Assembly (NCBI GenBank): GCA_002495625.1
Contig: DAGC01000013.1
Span: 62,001-126,000 of the forward strand
Direction: 5' to 3'
Length of the DNA: 64,000 bases
Source: Methanobacterium sp. UBA375
GTDB taxonomy: Archaea > Methanobacteriota > Methanobacteria > Methanobacteriales > Methanobacteriaceae
This document shows, piece by piece, positions 1-7,919 of this stretch (its first letter is position 1; every line of letters begins with the position of its first letter). A program made the position numbers and the translations under genes. The notes under the pieces were generated by a model. It had not been told where the DNA came from. It ran no database searches and worked only from the letters and a program-made list of their open reading frames with translations.

Positions 1-11
1 TCCCTTAATTT

Positions 12-218
12 TTATTCAATCAAAATACATTCCCAAGGTTGGGCCTCAGTATCTATGGTGGCGAATAATTCCTTTTCCACATCCTTAAAGAGATCTTCAC
101 AGTTGAATTTGAGATCATCCGCCTTTTTAACCGGATACATCCTACCTCTAGCGCTTTTAACCACTATGTCTCCCTCTCGGGTTATGCCTATTACTAATTG
201 TTTTATTTCTTTTGCCAT
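12..218 (-). CDS. conserved hypothetical protein, 68 aa
   Basis: This is a short soluble protein with no recognised domain. It begins MAKEIKQLVIGI and ends in an acidic, hydrophobic tail (ECILIE). It has no membrane segment or metal motif. The start at 218 is supported by a GGAGAT ribosome binding site 8 bases upstream. It stands alone at the window edge, divergent from the toxin-antitoxin pair. The function is unknown; a real gene is likely because of the ribosome binding site and the balanced composition. Confidence 0.6.
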   Translation of the reverse strand: MAKEIKQLVIGITREGDIVVKSARGRMYPVKKADDLKFNCEDLFKDVEKELFATIDTEAQPWECILIE

Positions 219-374
219 GAATATTATCTCCTATTTCCTTCTACTTCTTCTATATGTAAATTTGTAAGTTTATATACTTGCTTTTTAAATTATTTCCTTT
301 TTTTCCAGGTTAAAGTTTTCATATTCTAATTGTATTAAACGTGCACTTTTTCGGTAAATCGCATATGTTCGAAC

Positions 375-406
375 AAAATTTAAATATATTGTAAAATTTA
401 AATATA
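375..406. repeat. 14-bp direct repeat in the vapBC promoter
   Basis: The 14-mer AAAATTTAAATATA occurs perfectly at 375-388 and 393-406, an 18-bp period. It lies 48-79 bases before the antitoxin start, where an archaeal TATA box would be. Each copy contains a TATA-like core, so this may be a duplicated promoter element or an antitoxin operator. The binding role is inference. Confidence 0.45.
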
Positions 407-453
407 AGATAAAACAGTAATATACTATAAAAAAGAAATATCTTGTGATACAG

Positions 454-690
454 ATGATAACAACAAAATTATATAATCGATATCAAACTGTTATTCCCGC
501 CGAAATTAGGAAAAAAATTCATGTTGATCCAGATTCCATTATAGAATGGAGTATTAATGAAAAAGGGAAAGTTGAACTGGAATTCAGGAAAAGGGTGACT
601 GAAAAGGATTTAATTGGATTGGTTAAAGAAGAATTACCTTATAATTCCGTTGAAATTAAAAAAAGAGCAGGTAAAGGCCTTAAATGGTAA
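454..690 (+). CDS. AbrB/SpoVT-type antitoxin (VapB-like)
   Basis: This 78-aa protein has an N-terminal swapped-hairpin AbrB domain (residues about 1-45; core NRYQTVIPAEIRKKI) and a C-terminal basic tail (KKRAGKGLKW) of the kind that wraps around a PIN toxin. The ATG at 454 follows a TGTGAT ribosome binding site; a GTG three codons earlier is possible. It sits directly before a PIN-domain gene, so the pair should be a VapBC module in which this protein neutralises the toxin and represses the promoter. The 14-bp repeats upstream are candidate operators. Confidence 0.75.
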   Translation: MITTKLYNRYQTVIPAEIRKKIHVDPDSIIEWSINEKGKVELEFRKRVTEKDLIGLVKEELPYNSVEIKKRAGKGLKW

Positions 691-705
691 ATTTAGGTGT
701 TAATC

Positions 706-1092
706 TTGATTTTTGTAGATTCTTCCTATATTATTGCTTTGGCGGCAGAAAGGGATCAGTGGCATGAAAATGCTGTGAAAAATATTAGTAAAATAGATAA
801 AAGGGAAAAAGTCATTACAGAGGCCATGGTTATTGAGTCTATCAATTTAATAGGCAAATGTAAAGGAGGAAAGGTGGGGAAAACCATATTCCAGTACATT
901 CAGGATAATTATACAATTTATAACCCTCACAATATTCTAAAAAGAGCCATGGAAGAGTTTGTTAAATATGACGGAACTCTGTCATTAGCAGACTGCACAG
1001 CCATTGTAACCATCCAGGATTTAGGAATACACGAAATTATAAGCTTCGATGATGATTTTGATAAAGTTAATGGAATACTAAGAATAAAATAA
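706..1092 (+). CDS. PIN-domain toxin (VapC-like ribonuclease)
   Basis: This is a PIN-fold nuclease of about 128 aa. The acidic metal ligands are visible: Asp in MIFVDSSYII at the start, Glu in ITEAMVIES in the middle, and Asp residues in LADCTA and ISFDDDFD near the end. VapC toxins cleave tRNA or rRNA and are held inactive by the antitoxin encoded just upstream. I place the start at the TTG at 706, which follows AGGTG by 6 bases and gives the usual N-terminus; a GTG at 697 is the alternative. The RNA target is unknown. Confidence 0.75.
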   Translation: MIFVDSSYIIALAAERDQWHENAVKNISKIDKREKVITEAMVIESINLIGKCKGGKVGKTIFQYIQDNYTIYNPHNILKRAMEEFVKYDGTLSLADCTAIVTIQDLGIHEIISFDDDFDKVNGILRIK

Positions 1093-1252
1093 TATTTTAA
1101 CCACAGTTAATTACGTTTAATATCCTTAAACCAGGTTTATTATATTTTGCAGGTGTGTCCATTTGGTATTTCTAGACCCGGGTTTCAATTATTAATTTCC
1201 AAGTTAGTATTTAATAACAAGATATTTAAGGTCTGAGAACATAAAAGATGTT

Positions 1253-1274
1253 GTTACCCTAAAGAAAAGGTAAC
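1253..1274 (+). promoter_or_regulatory. hairpin directly before a TTG start
   Basis: GTTACC at 1253-1258 pairs with GGTAAC at 1269-1274 around a 10-base loop. The second arm ends at the base before the TTG start of the next gene and contains its likely AAGG ribosome binding site, so folding would hide the start region. A role in translation control is inference. Confidence 0.35.
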
Positions 1275-1478
1275 TTGAAAAAATGGACGAAAAAGTGGTC
1301 CAAATACCAAACCAAAGGTGGTGGTTCAATTAAGAGCAAAAGAAGGCTCATATATTGCAACCAACGATTCCGTGTTGTTTTACCCGTTAACTGGGTAAAT
1401 AGAGTGGGAATAAAACACGGCGATTACGTAAACTTGCAAATAGATGGGAACAAGCTCATAGTTAAAAAAAGCGACTAA
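1275..1478 (+). CDS. small AbrB-like DNA-binding protein
   Basis: This is a 67-aa protein with a very basic N-terminus (KKWTKKWSKYQTK) and a C-terminal half that reads like an AbrB swapped-hairpin domain (FRVVLPVNWVNRVGIKHGD, then LQIDGNKLIVKK). AbrB-type proteins bind DNA as dimers and often act as antitoxins or chromosome-associated regulators. No toxin gene follows; the next gene is on the other strand. The TTG start is weak, and a later start around residue 20 would still keep the domain. Confidence 0.5.
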   Translation: MKKWTKKWSKYQTKGGGSIKSKRRLIYCNQRFRVVLPVNWVNRVGIKHGDYVNLQIDGNKLIVKKSD

Positions 1479-1539
1479 AACCACTCTAAAAAATCTATTT
1501 AACCCCTTAATTTTTTGGGATTACAGTAAATTTTAGATT

Positions 1540-2220
1540 CTATTTCTTGGATAGTTTCTCCTGAACCTTCTCACTTTCCAGTTCTCTTAAAGCGTCTTTC
1601 GCTATCCATTTAGCGCTTCTAGAATCTAATTGGTCCATTTTTTTTGCAACTGCTATTGCTTTCTGGTTCAAACTCAGGTTACGTTTGCCGATCTGTCTCA
1701 AGGCCCAGTTAACCGCCTTTTTAACGAAGTTTCTCTCATCTTCGGATTCTCTGATAATTAAAGAGAATAGTTCTTCGAACTTCTCATCGTCTGCCTTCTT
1801 ATCATGCACTGCTAAGGTGGCAATTAAGGTGAAGGCCGCTCTTTTTACGAACTCTTCATCCCGGGCGCTCCACTCTTCTATTTTCTGGTAGGCATAGGGT
1901 GTTTTCCGGAATAATTTCATACAGCACTGGTCGCAGACGTCCCATGAGTTAAATTCAAGGGCCCATCTCTCCATCTGTCCCTCGGTTACCTCTTTGGGGT
2001 CGTCTACCATGCAGGCCAGGATCCTGGTCTCGGTGTACCCGTGCTCCCAGAGCTCCTCGGCAAGCTGGTGGTTTTTACCGACCTCCCGGGCTATACGGGT
2101 TAGCTCGGGCATCCTCACCCCGTAGGCCTTATTTGCCTTGATACCGAATCGGGCCATGCCTGCGATGTCTTCGGGGTTTTTGAGTGATTCCAGTTCCTCT
2201 ATAATATCTTCAAAATCCAT
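1540..2220 (-). CDS. AlkD-like DNA alkylation repair protein
   Basis: This 226-aa protein is all-helical and reads as HEAT-like repeats. It matches the AlkD family, monofunctional glycosylases that remove bulky or cationic alkylated bases without flipping them. Family-typical segments are YGVRMPELTRIARE near residue 33, the central NSWDVCDQC and FVKKAVNWALRQIGKRN near residue 165. The length is normal. It is the last gene of a same-strand run that starts with a PadR regulator and GyrI-like proteins, which hints at a shared stress or drug response. Confidence 0.8.
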   Translation of the reverse strand: MDFEDIIEELESLKNPEDIAGMARFGIKANKAYGVRMPELTRIAREVGKNHQLAEELWEHGYTETRILACMVDDPKEVTEGQMERWALEFNSWDVCDQCCMKLFRKTPYAYQKIEEWSARDEEFVKRAAFTLIATLAVHDKKADDEKFEELFSLIIRESEDERNFVKKAVNWALRQIGKRNLSLNQKAIAVAKKMDQLDSRSAKWIAKDALRELESEKVQEKLSKK

Positions 2221-2240
2221 TTAAATCTTCTATTAATTTT

Positions 2241-2579
2241 TTAGTCTTCCAACCATTCGATCTCATCCAGATACAGGGTGAAACTTTCAATGATGTCGTA
2301 AAGGAGCTGTGTACTTTCTTCCTTGGAGAGTGTGGGGATGCTACGGTAATTCATCCTCAAGGAGAAATAAGTTTTATCACCCACTTCACGGGCATCGGCG
2401 AAGTAGGCGTCGCCCCATTGGTTTTCGTCGATACTCCATGATTTCAGTTCTTCTATGATATCTGGTAGTTTATCCCCGAATAAGGTCCTGGTGGTTAAGT
2501 ACAGGAATTCAGAATCTTCAAATGGCTTCTCCTTACTCAGCTGTTCCGTTCCTATGAACTTCAACTCCACATCTGGCAT
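2241..2579 (-). CDS. hypothetical protein, 112 aa
   Basis: This is an acidic, soluble protein with no family I recognise. It has no signal peptide, membrane segment or metal motif. Aromatic and acidic residues are enriched at the C-terminus (LYLDEIEWLED). It lies between the second membrane protein and the AlkD-like gene with gaps of 14 and 20 bases, so it is almost certainly co-transcribed with them. The translation is coherent and free of low-complexity sequence, which supports a real gene. Confidence 0.6.
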   Translation of the reverse strand: MPDVELKFIGTEQLSKEKPFEDSEFLYLTTRTLFGDKLPDIIEELKSWSIDENQWGDAYFADAREVGDKTYFSLRMNYRSIPTLSKEESTQLLYDIIESFTLYLDEIEWLED

Positions 2580-2593
2580 GGTATCACCCCCAC

Positions 2594-2986
2594 CTAATAA
2601 ACACTGACATTTGCCACCATCTGGTCGAGGTAAAGCCCAAAACCAATGGTGATGGCAGGTATTATTACATATAAAGGTACTACTGTAACTGCATATTCAA
2701 GCAAGCTGGTTTTACTTACCCCCAGGAAGATCAAAACCACATCCAGTACCAAAGTTATCATGAGCCATACTATGGCGATGATAATTCCTTCCCGGACAAA
2801 GTGGGAGGTGATATCCTTGAAGTAAATATAGCTGAGCACTACTGCAGACCCGCCTATGGCCACCGATGCAGTGAAGTCGTAAAGCTGCACACTACCTGCA
2901 TCTGATGCAAAATAAGTGACTATGGTTGGTATAAGCCAGACTATAAACCCGAAACCTATGATCTCTAAAATTTTCTTGAAATCCAT
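2594..2986 (-). CDS. small integral membrane protein, four predicted helices
   Basis: This is about 130 aa with roughly four hydrophobic segments. It is paralogous to the gene directly upstream: both begin with a lysine-rich start followed by FGF-VWLIP, carry a mid-protein KEG/REG-I-VVW motif, and end with I-P-I-T-G-GYL. The start at 2986 is fixed by a GAGGAG ribosome binding site 6 bases upstream. The two proteins probably form a heteromer in the membrane. The substrate is unknown; the neighbouring GyrI-like genes suggest small amphipathic compounds, but this is inference. Confidence 0.65.
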   Translation of the reverse strand: MDFKKILEIIGFGFIVWLIPTIVTYFASDAGSVQLYDFTASVAIGGSAVVLSYIYFKDITSHFVREGIIIAIVWLMITLVLDVVLIFLGVSKTSLLEYAVTVVPLYVIIPAITIGFGLYLDQMVANVSVY

Positions 2987-3025
2987 GAATTTCTCCTCTA
3001 AATACAATATGGGAAGTTGGACATC

Positions 3026-3400
3026 TTAAAGATTTTGAGCCAGGTAACCCATTCCAGTGGTTATAACCGGGATCATCACATAGGTCAGGCCAATGTCCAT
3101 GATGTAATCTGCAAAGCTCATCTGCATAGGGCTTGCCGGTAAAAACAGGGCCAGGTCTATGATGATAGAAATTACAAACCATACCACACCAGCTATTACC
3201 CCTTCTTTTGCCAAGTCTACATCCAGATCCTTCAGATAATAGTAGGCAAGGACTATTACCGTTACTGTAAGAACCAAGGGCATTATAGACTCAAATAAGG
3301 GCCTCATGGTCTCCTTCAAAGGGAAAACTACGAAGGATACTAGGAATGGGATTAACCAGACTAAGAATCCGAAGAGGACCAGTTTAAGGTTTTTGTTCAT
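3026..3400 (-). CDS. small integral membrane protein, paralogue of the next gene
   Basis: This is a 124-aa protein with about four membrane-spanning segments (starting LKLVLFGFLVWLIPFLVSF). The tandem arrangement with a diverged paralogue suggests an ancient duplication and a two-subunit membrane complex. ATG at 3400 follows an AGGTGG ribosome binding site by 5 bases. Gaps on both sides are short (9 and 39 bases). No transporter family is recognisable by eye. Confidence 0.65.
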   Translation of the reverse strand: MNKNLKLVLFGFLVWLIPFLVSFVVFPLKETMRPLFESIMPLVLTVTVIVLAYYYLKDLDVDLAKEGVIAGVVWFVISIIIDLALFLPASPMQMSFADYIMDIGLTYVMIPVITTGMGYLAQNL

Positions 3401-3409
3401 CTTTTCCAC

Positions 3410-4051
3410 CTAATTTTTTATATTCATTTTTTTAACTGGCTGCCTGATGATTGTTTTAAGCCTTTCTGGTTTGGTCCGGCGCATATCGCTCAGGTAGATT
3501 TCATGATGCCTCTGGCCCGACATGTTTCCATCGAACAGGTAACCCTGTTCATGGATGAAGTTGTGCAGCTTCTCTACTGTGGGACCTTCTTCAGAAAAGG
3601 GACCTACATGCATTATCTGGGCTGAAAGGCCTTCATGGAATTTTTCAAATCTTATCTTTGATAATGCAGGAGGGTTTTTCTTCTCTTCCACTTCCTCTAT
3701 TGCGGATTCTATCATGCGTTTGTTTATGAAGTCTGGCTGCCTTATCATGACCGTCCATTTCCAGCTACTTTTGTCTTCTACGGTGAAGTCCTCCATGTTA
3801 TCCACCCACCAGAGCCCTTCCAGGGGCATTACCACGTAATCCTGCGATTTATCCTTTTTAGAGATGAATTTAACCTTATATGAAACGGGAAACAGTGTTT
3901 CCATCGCATCCTGGTGTTCCTGGGAGGTGTTGGGATCTCCCTCTCCATCGATCATTAAAAATTTCATCTCCGGAACCTCCACTAGGGAAGGTTCCTTTGT
4001 TGAGGGGTTGTAAAGTTCCTTTTCCTGCTTTTTTAGGTCTATTTTCGGCAT
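3410..4051 (-). CDS. GyrI-like small-molecule-binding protein
   Basis: This is about 213 aa of the GyrI-like (SOUL/BRE) fold in the archaeal long form. Recognisable parts are KIDLKKQEKELYNPS at the start, EVPEMKFLMIDGEGDPNTS, an AMETLFPVSYKVKF segment, and the closing HHEIYLSDMRRTKPERLKT. The family binds hydrophobic or cationic drugs, and some members hydrolyse cyclopropanoid toxins. The start at 4051 is preferred because GGTGGGAG lies just upstream; a start at 4102 would overlap the previous gene. It is co-directional with a second GyrI protein and a PadR regulator. Confidence 0.75.
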   Translation of the reverse strand: MPKIDLKKQEKELYNPSTKEPSLVEVPEMKFLMIDGEGDPNTSQEHQDAMETLFPVSYKVKFISKKDKSQDYVVMPLEGLWWVDNMEDFTVEDKSSWKWTVMIRQPDFINKRMIESAIEEVEEKKNPPALSKIRFEKFHEGLSAQIMHVGPFSEEGPTVEKLHNFIHEQGYLFDGNMSGQRHHEIYLSDMRRTKPERLKTIIRQPVKKMNIKN

Positions 4052-4077
4052 TAGAAATCTCCCACCTAACCTAAATA

Positions 4078-4536
4078 CTATTTCTTCATCACCGGGAACC
4101 ATTCCTCGGTTACCAGTTGGTCTTCCGGTGTTTCGTTAGGGTCGGAGAGGTAAGTTTCTGTGAGGGGGCCGATGATCTCGTAACCGTTCTTGTATGCGTA
4201 CTCGGCCAGTGCTCCGATTGCGGTTCCACATTCACTGTATGGGCCTTTATATATGGTGGATAGTACCAGTTTTTCCGGTTCAGTTTTGATCTTCACCCGG
4301 CCTTCTTCTTCTGCTTCACCAGCGAATGGTATCCCAATTTCATACATAACCTCTTCAACCGGCACTTCCTGGGGGCTGTTGTAGAACACTCCAAAGGGCG
4401 GGCCCATCATCTGCAGGCCCTTGGCCATTACGTATCCAACCACTTCCCCTATAAGAACCGGGATTTCCTCAAAGGAACCTTTATAACTTATGTAGGCTAT
4501 CTGTCTTTCTCCTATTTTCTTCTCTACAATTTCCAT
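4078..4536 (-). CDS. GyrI-like (AraC effector-binding type) protein
   Basis: This 152-aa protein has the typical two-lobed GyrI-like fold: KKIGERQIAYISYKG at the start, a central GPPFGVFYNSP, then LVLSTIYKGPY and EIIGPLTETYLSDP in the second lobe. The repeated YKG motifs mark the internal pseudo-symmetry. Such stand-alone domains bind small amphipathic ligands. It follows the PadR gene by 74 bases and precedes the longer GyrI-like protein, so two ligand-binding proteins of the same superfamily are probably made together. Confidence 0.8.
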   Translation of the reverse strand: MEIVEKKIGERQIAYISYKGSFEEIPVLIGEVVGYVMAKGLQMMGPPFGVFYNSPQEVPVEEVMYEIGIPFAGEAEEEGRVKIKTEPEKLVLSTIYKGPYSECGTAIGALAEYAYKNGYEIIGPLTETYLSDPNETPEDQLVTEEWFPVMKK

Positions 4537-4577
4537 TTTATCTCACCTCTTTTATATAATCCCAAGGGTTTTATCTC

Positions 4578-4615
4578 CCTTTTTTTATTCAAAGATTTCA
4601 TATCCTTTTTTTATT
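4578..4615 (-). repeat. tandem duplication spanning the PadR stop codon
   Basis: On the minus strand the 12-mer AATAAAAAAAGG occurs at 4615-4604 and again at 4589-4578, a period of 26 bases. The first copy contains the TAA stop of the PadR gene (4611-4613). The A-rich sequence makes this weaker than the other stop-spanning repeats in the window. Confidence 0.5.
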
Positions 4616-5159
4616 TAAGGTTTTCTTCTTCCCTGATTTTCTGGATGAACTGTTCCACCCATTCCATTTCTGTTTTAAGCTGGGCTAATGGTCTGCTAAA
4701 GAGTGCTACGATATGGTAAGGTGAATTTAATGTTTCCTGAGTCTTTACTGAGCTTTCTAAGAATTTAATCCTGCCTTCAGCCGATTTCAAGTAGTTTTCC
4801 AGGCACTCCACTACTTCGGTGGGTTCCAGGTAGTTGAGATAGGCCAGGCCGAGGTCAAAGGGATTTATATACTTCATACTCCACGAGAGAAGGTAGCGGA
4901 CCTTTTCCTTCATGGTCTCCCTTCCTTTACTGGTTATGGTGAACACCTTACGGGCGGGTTTCCCCTCCACCGCCTCCATTTTGGAGGTCACCAGTTCCTT
5001 CTTTTCCAGCTTCTTGAGGACGTAGTATATGGAGGAAAATCCTATCTGAGTCCAGTTTCGCATTCCCCATCCTTCGATTGTCTTCTCCAGCTGATAGCCG
5101 TACTGTGGTTCCTCGTAGAGTAATCCCAGTACGGCTGCCTCTATGTCTGATAGATCCAT
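4611..5159 (-). CDS. PadR-family transcriptional regulator
   Basis: This 182-aa protein has a PadR winged helix at residues 1-85 (LLYEEPQYGYQLEKTIE, then SSIYYVLKKLEKKELV and GKPARKVFTITSKG) and a C-terminal helical dimerisation domain typical of the long PadR group. PadR proteins repress nearby detoxification or efflux genes and release DNA on binding small molecules. It heads a run with two GyrI-like genes and two membrane proteins, which are its likely targets. ATG at 5159 gives the usual start; a GTG three codons upstream is possible. Confidence 0.85.
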   Translation of the reverse strand: MDLSDIEAAVLGLLYEEPQYGYQLEKTIEGWGMRNWTQIGFSSIYYVLKKLEKKELVTSKMEAVEGKPARKVFTITSKGRETMKEKVRYLLSWSMKYINPFDLGLAYLNYLEPTEVVECLENYLKSAEGRIKFLESSVKTQETLNSPYHIVALFSRPLAQLKTEMEWVEQFIQKIREEENLK

Positions 5160-5448
5160 TTGTAACACGACACTGATATTCTACAATTAGTATATTATAT
5201 ATTTAGAATATAAATCTTTGGGGTAGTGCCTTGAAAATTATTCAAAAAATTTGGAAAGATTCACAAAAAATTGAAATATCTCAGTGGATTGTGAATTTAT
5301 AAGACATGAGAAGTTCGTTGAAATTTAAATAGTAAATGATATCTTTACCTTCTGCAAATAGCTATATCCAATAAATTAACTGCATGAACTCTTCTATAAA
5401 AGCTCATAATAGTTTTGATAGTGTTAATACTCGTGAGGTCTGATTTCT

Positions 5449-6528
5449 ATGCGAAAATATTTTATGGATAATCTACGCTGGCTCATAATTCTGATACTCT
5501 TCCCTTATCACACTTTGATCATCTACAGTGGCATTGGATCGTATTATTTCCACGTGACAAACAATACCTTTGCAGATGCGTTTATGTTGACATTTTCCTC
5601 CTGGTTTATGCAGCTGCTCTTTGCCATCGCCGGAATTGCAACATTCTATTCACTGAAAAAGAGAAACCCAACCCAGTATCTGAAGGAAAGAGTGTCAAAA
5701 CTTTTGATCCCCATGATTGCCGGTGTTATCCTGGTTATACCAGTAAGCGTGTACTTCGGCTTCCTCTACAGTGGTTATACCGGAAGTTTTCTAAGTTTAT
5801 GGGTGGGTATTTTTACCAATCCCGCTTATCAACCTTTGATGCTTGGTCCATTATGGTTCTTAGAGTACCTCTTCATAGTATCCCTGGCCGCCCTTCCCCT
5901 TATCCTAATATCGGGAAAACGTAATTTCAAAGTGGAAAAGTATACCATACCTAAACTGCTTTTACTGGTCTTTCCACTCGTCATAGGAAGCTTTTTCTTA
6001 AGTGTTGATAATAAAAGTTTGGTGGAGTTCTTTTTGCTCTTCATCTTTGGGTACTTCCTGTTATCAAACGAGGGCATCCAGGAAAAACTGGAAAAGTATA
6101 GGTGGTACTTGTTCATCCCCTTCGTTGTTTTAACCGCCATCATTGTCACACTAGTTTCAGGTAACGTTGACTATTGGGGAAATGTTATAGCCACCGCAAC
6201 AATCTCTTTATCACTCGGATTTGCCATGAAAATGTACACCAGCCTTTTCCTATGGCTGGGAGTGCTGAGTTTAATGGGCATGGGCAAACACTACCTGGAA
6301 TTTAAAAATAAAACTACACTGTACCTTTCCGCGGTTTCGTTCCCCATATACATATTCCACATAGCCTGGATCAACATGTTCGCCTACTACCTGTTAAGCT
6401 GGATACCCGACCAGATGTTTATCCAGGTCATCCTCATAATGCTCTTGAGCTTCGTATTTACCATAGCCACCATCGAAGTTATAAGGAGAATCCCAGGAAT
6501 CAGAACCATTTTCGGAATGAGGGGTTAA
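5449..6528 (+). CDS. acyltransferase-3 family integral membrane protein
   Basis: This 359-aa protein has about ten membrane helices and belongs to the acyltransferase-3 family, whose members move acyl groups onto sugars or wall components at the membrane. The N-terminal signature is present: DNLRWLIILILFPYHTLI contains the conserved D-LR and the catalytic-type His. LKERVSKLLIPM is the usual arginine-containing loop, and FPIYIFHIAWI lies near the end. Acceptor and donor are unknown. The stop codon lies inside the first unit of a tandem repeat. Confidence 0.8.
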   Translation: MRKYFMDNLRWLIILILFPYHTLIIYSGIGSYYFHVTNNTFADAFMLTFSSWFMQLLFAIAGIATFYSLKKRNPTQYLKERVSKLLIPMIAGVILVIPVSVYFGFLYSGYTGSFLSLWVGIFTNPAYQPLMLGPLWFLEYLFIVSLAALPLILISGKRNFKVEKYTIPKLLLLVFPLVIGSFFLSVDNKSLVEFFLLFIFGYFLLSNEGIQEKLEKYRWYLFIPFVVLTAIIVTLVSGNVDYWGNVIATATISLSLGFAMKMYTSLFLWLGVLSLMGMGKHYLEFKNKTTLYLSAVSFPIYIFHIAWINMFAYYLLSWIPDQMFIQVILIMLLSFVFTIATIEVIRRIPGIRTIFGMRG

Positions 6529-6620
6529 CAAGGCCCTCCCCTTGGAATAAAGGGTTAACAAGAACCCATTAAAAAGAGAGGTTAGCAAGGCCCCACCCTC
6601 GAAAATAAGGGTTAATAGGG
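6522..6620 (+). repeat. four-unit ~29-bp tandem repeat starting at a stop codon
   Basis: Units begin with GGGTTAACA or a close variant at 6522, 6552, 6580 and 6609 (periods 30, 28, 29). The first unit contains the TAA stop of the acyltransferase gene (6526-6528). Units share a GGTTARCAAGG-like head, and the middle diverges between copies. The array fills the whole gap to the convergent dehydrogenase gene. It looks like repeated duplication of the gene end. Confidence 0.7.
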
Positions 6621-6621
6621 C

Positions 6622-7863
6622 TTAAATTTTATCCAAGATATCCATATCAACCTCACGAAGTGTGTCGCATCCCGTGAGTATCATCGCCCGGGTAAAGTCA
6701 GCCAGGACATAGTCGAAGTACATCTTAACCGCTTCAGCTCCCCCGCCAACGCATACCTGTAAAAGGGGACGGCCGATGAGGGCAATATCTGCACCTAACG
6801 CCAGTACTTTCAAGACATCGAACCCGGTCCGCACGGTCCCATCGGCCAGGACAGGTACTTTACCGTTTATCTCCTCCGCAATATACGGGAGCACCTCCGC
6901 CACACCCAAACCGTAATCTAAGACCCTACCACCATGATTAGATACGTAGCATGCATTGGCACCGGAATCAACCACCTTAACCGCGTCTTCTGTACTCATT
7001 ATGTCCTTGAAGATCACCGGTTTATCTGTGGAGTCCACCAGTTCCTTCAGATCATCTTCACCCTTCCGGTACACACTTTTATCGCTGCGATCCCAGTAGG
7101 TGGACCCGGCACCTCCCAGATCAACTCCTATGGCAATTACGTCCAGTTTTTCTGCAAGCTGGAAGAGTTCAAGCAGCCGTTTTTGGGACATGGGTTTGAA
7201 GAAGGGGATCCCATAACCGTTGTTCTTCCCCACAGTAGTCACCCCTAAATCTTTAGGTGCGCTGGAGGTGGTCCCCACGGTACCGATGGTTCCAAATTCC
7301 TCTGCCCCCTTTAAAAGGCCCCAGTAGAAGTCTTCCTCGGCCATGGCATCGTTCATGCTGTGTTTCACGCCGGATAAGGGTGCGCCCATTACCGGGGCTT
7401 TGATCTCCCATCCCAAGAGAGATGTGGACATCTCTGGCTGGCGATGGGGCTTGACCACCTTCATCTTCAGCCGGTACTCTGCCAGGGCTTTGTAGTTTGC
7501 TTCGAAGTTTTTGCCCTGTCCGGCACCTCCCATGCCAATGGGGGCGCCGTACTTCTGCCCCCCGCAGGTGTGTTCCGGATCACCATTGCACACCGGATAA
7601 ACACCGCATAGGCCAGCGAGTTTCTCCCTAGCACGGGTCCGGTAGTAATTTAAATCCCTTTGGGTGGGTTCCTGACTATCCACACTTTGAGAAGTGCTCC
7701 CACCATCCAGGGGGTGCAGACAGCATTTAATGGCTCCACAGACAGGGCAGCGGTAAGAATCAGGTATATCATCAACTCTGGTTCCCGGGGCGAGGTTCAG
7801 CTTGGCATCTCCCCTTTCCTCATCATAAACAAAGACTTTACAGTTCATACACATGTATATCAT
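6622..7863 (-). CDS. FMN-dependent alpha-hydroxy-acid dehydrogenase with N-terminal rubredoxin domain
   Basis: This 413-aa protein starts with a rubredoxin-like iron site (CMNC near residue 5, CPVCG near residue 40) followed by a short Cys-rich linker (CGVYPVC) and an FMN-dependent dehydrogenase barrel. The barrel shows PVMGAPLSG, FKDIMSTEDA (the FMN-binding Lys), SNHGGRVLDYG (active-site His-Gly-Gly-Arg) and the phosphate-binding DGTVRTGFDVLKVLALGAD with IGRP. It probably oxidises a 2-hydroxy acid and passes electrons to the built-in rubredoxin. It lies 56 bases after frdB and is likely the last gene of the fumC-frdAB operon. Confidence 0.8.
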   Translation of the reverse strand: MIYMCMNCKVFVYDEERGDAKLNLAPGTRVDDIPDSYRCPVCGAIKCCLHPLDGGSTSQSVDSQEPTQRDLNYYRTRAREKLAGLCGVYPVCNGDPEHTCGGQKYGAPIGMGGAGQGKNFEANYKALAEYRLKMKVVKPHRQPEMSTSLLGWEIKAPVMGAPLSGVKHSMNDAMAEEDFYWGLLKGAEEFGTIGTVGTTSSAPKDLGVTTVGKNNGYGIPFFKPMSQKRLLELFQLAEKLDVIAIGVDLGGAGSTYWDRSDKSVYRKGEDDLKELVDSTDKPVIFKDIMSTEDAVKVVDSGANACYVSNHGGRVLDYGLGVAEVLPYIAEEINGKVPVLADGTVRTGFDVLKVLALGADIALIGRPLLQVCVGGGAEAVKMYFDYVLADFTRAMILTGCDTLREVDMDILDKI

Positions 7864-7919
7864 CTTAACAGCTCACCTACAGTTTTAAATGAATTTTAAA
7901 GATTAAAACATTTATTTTA

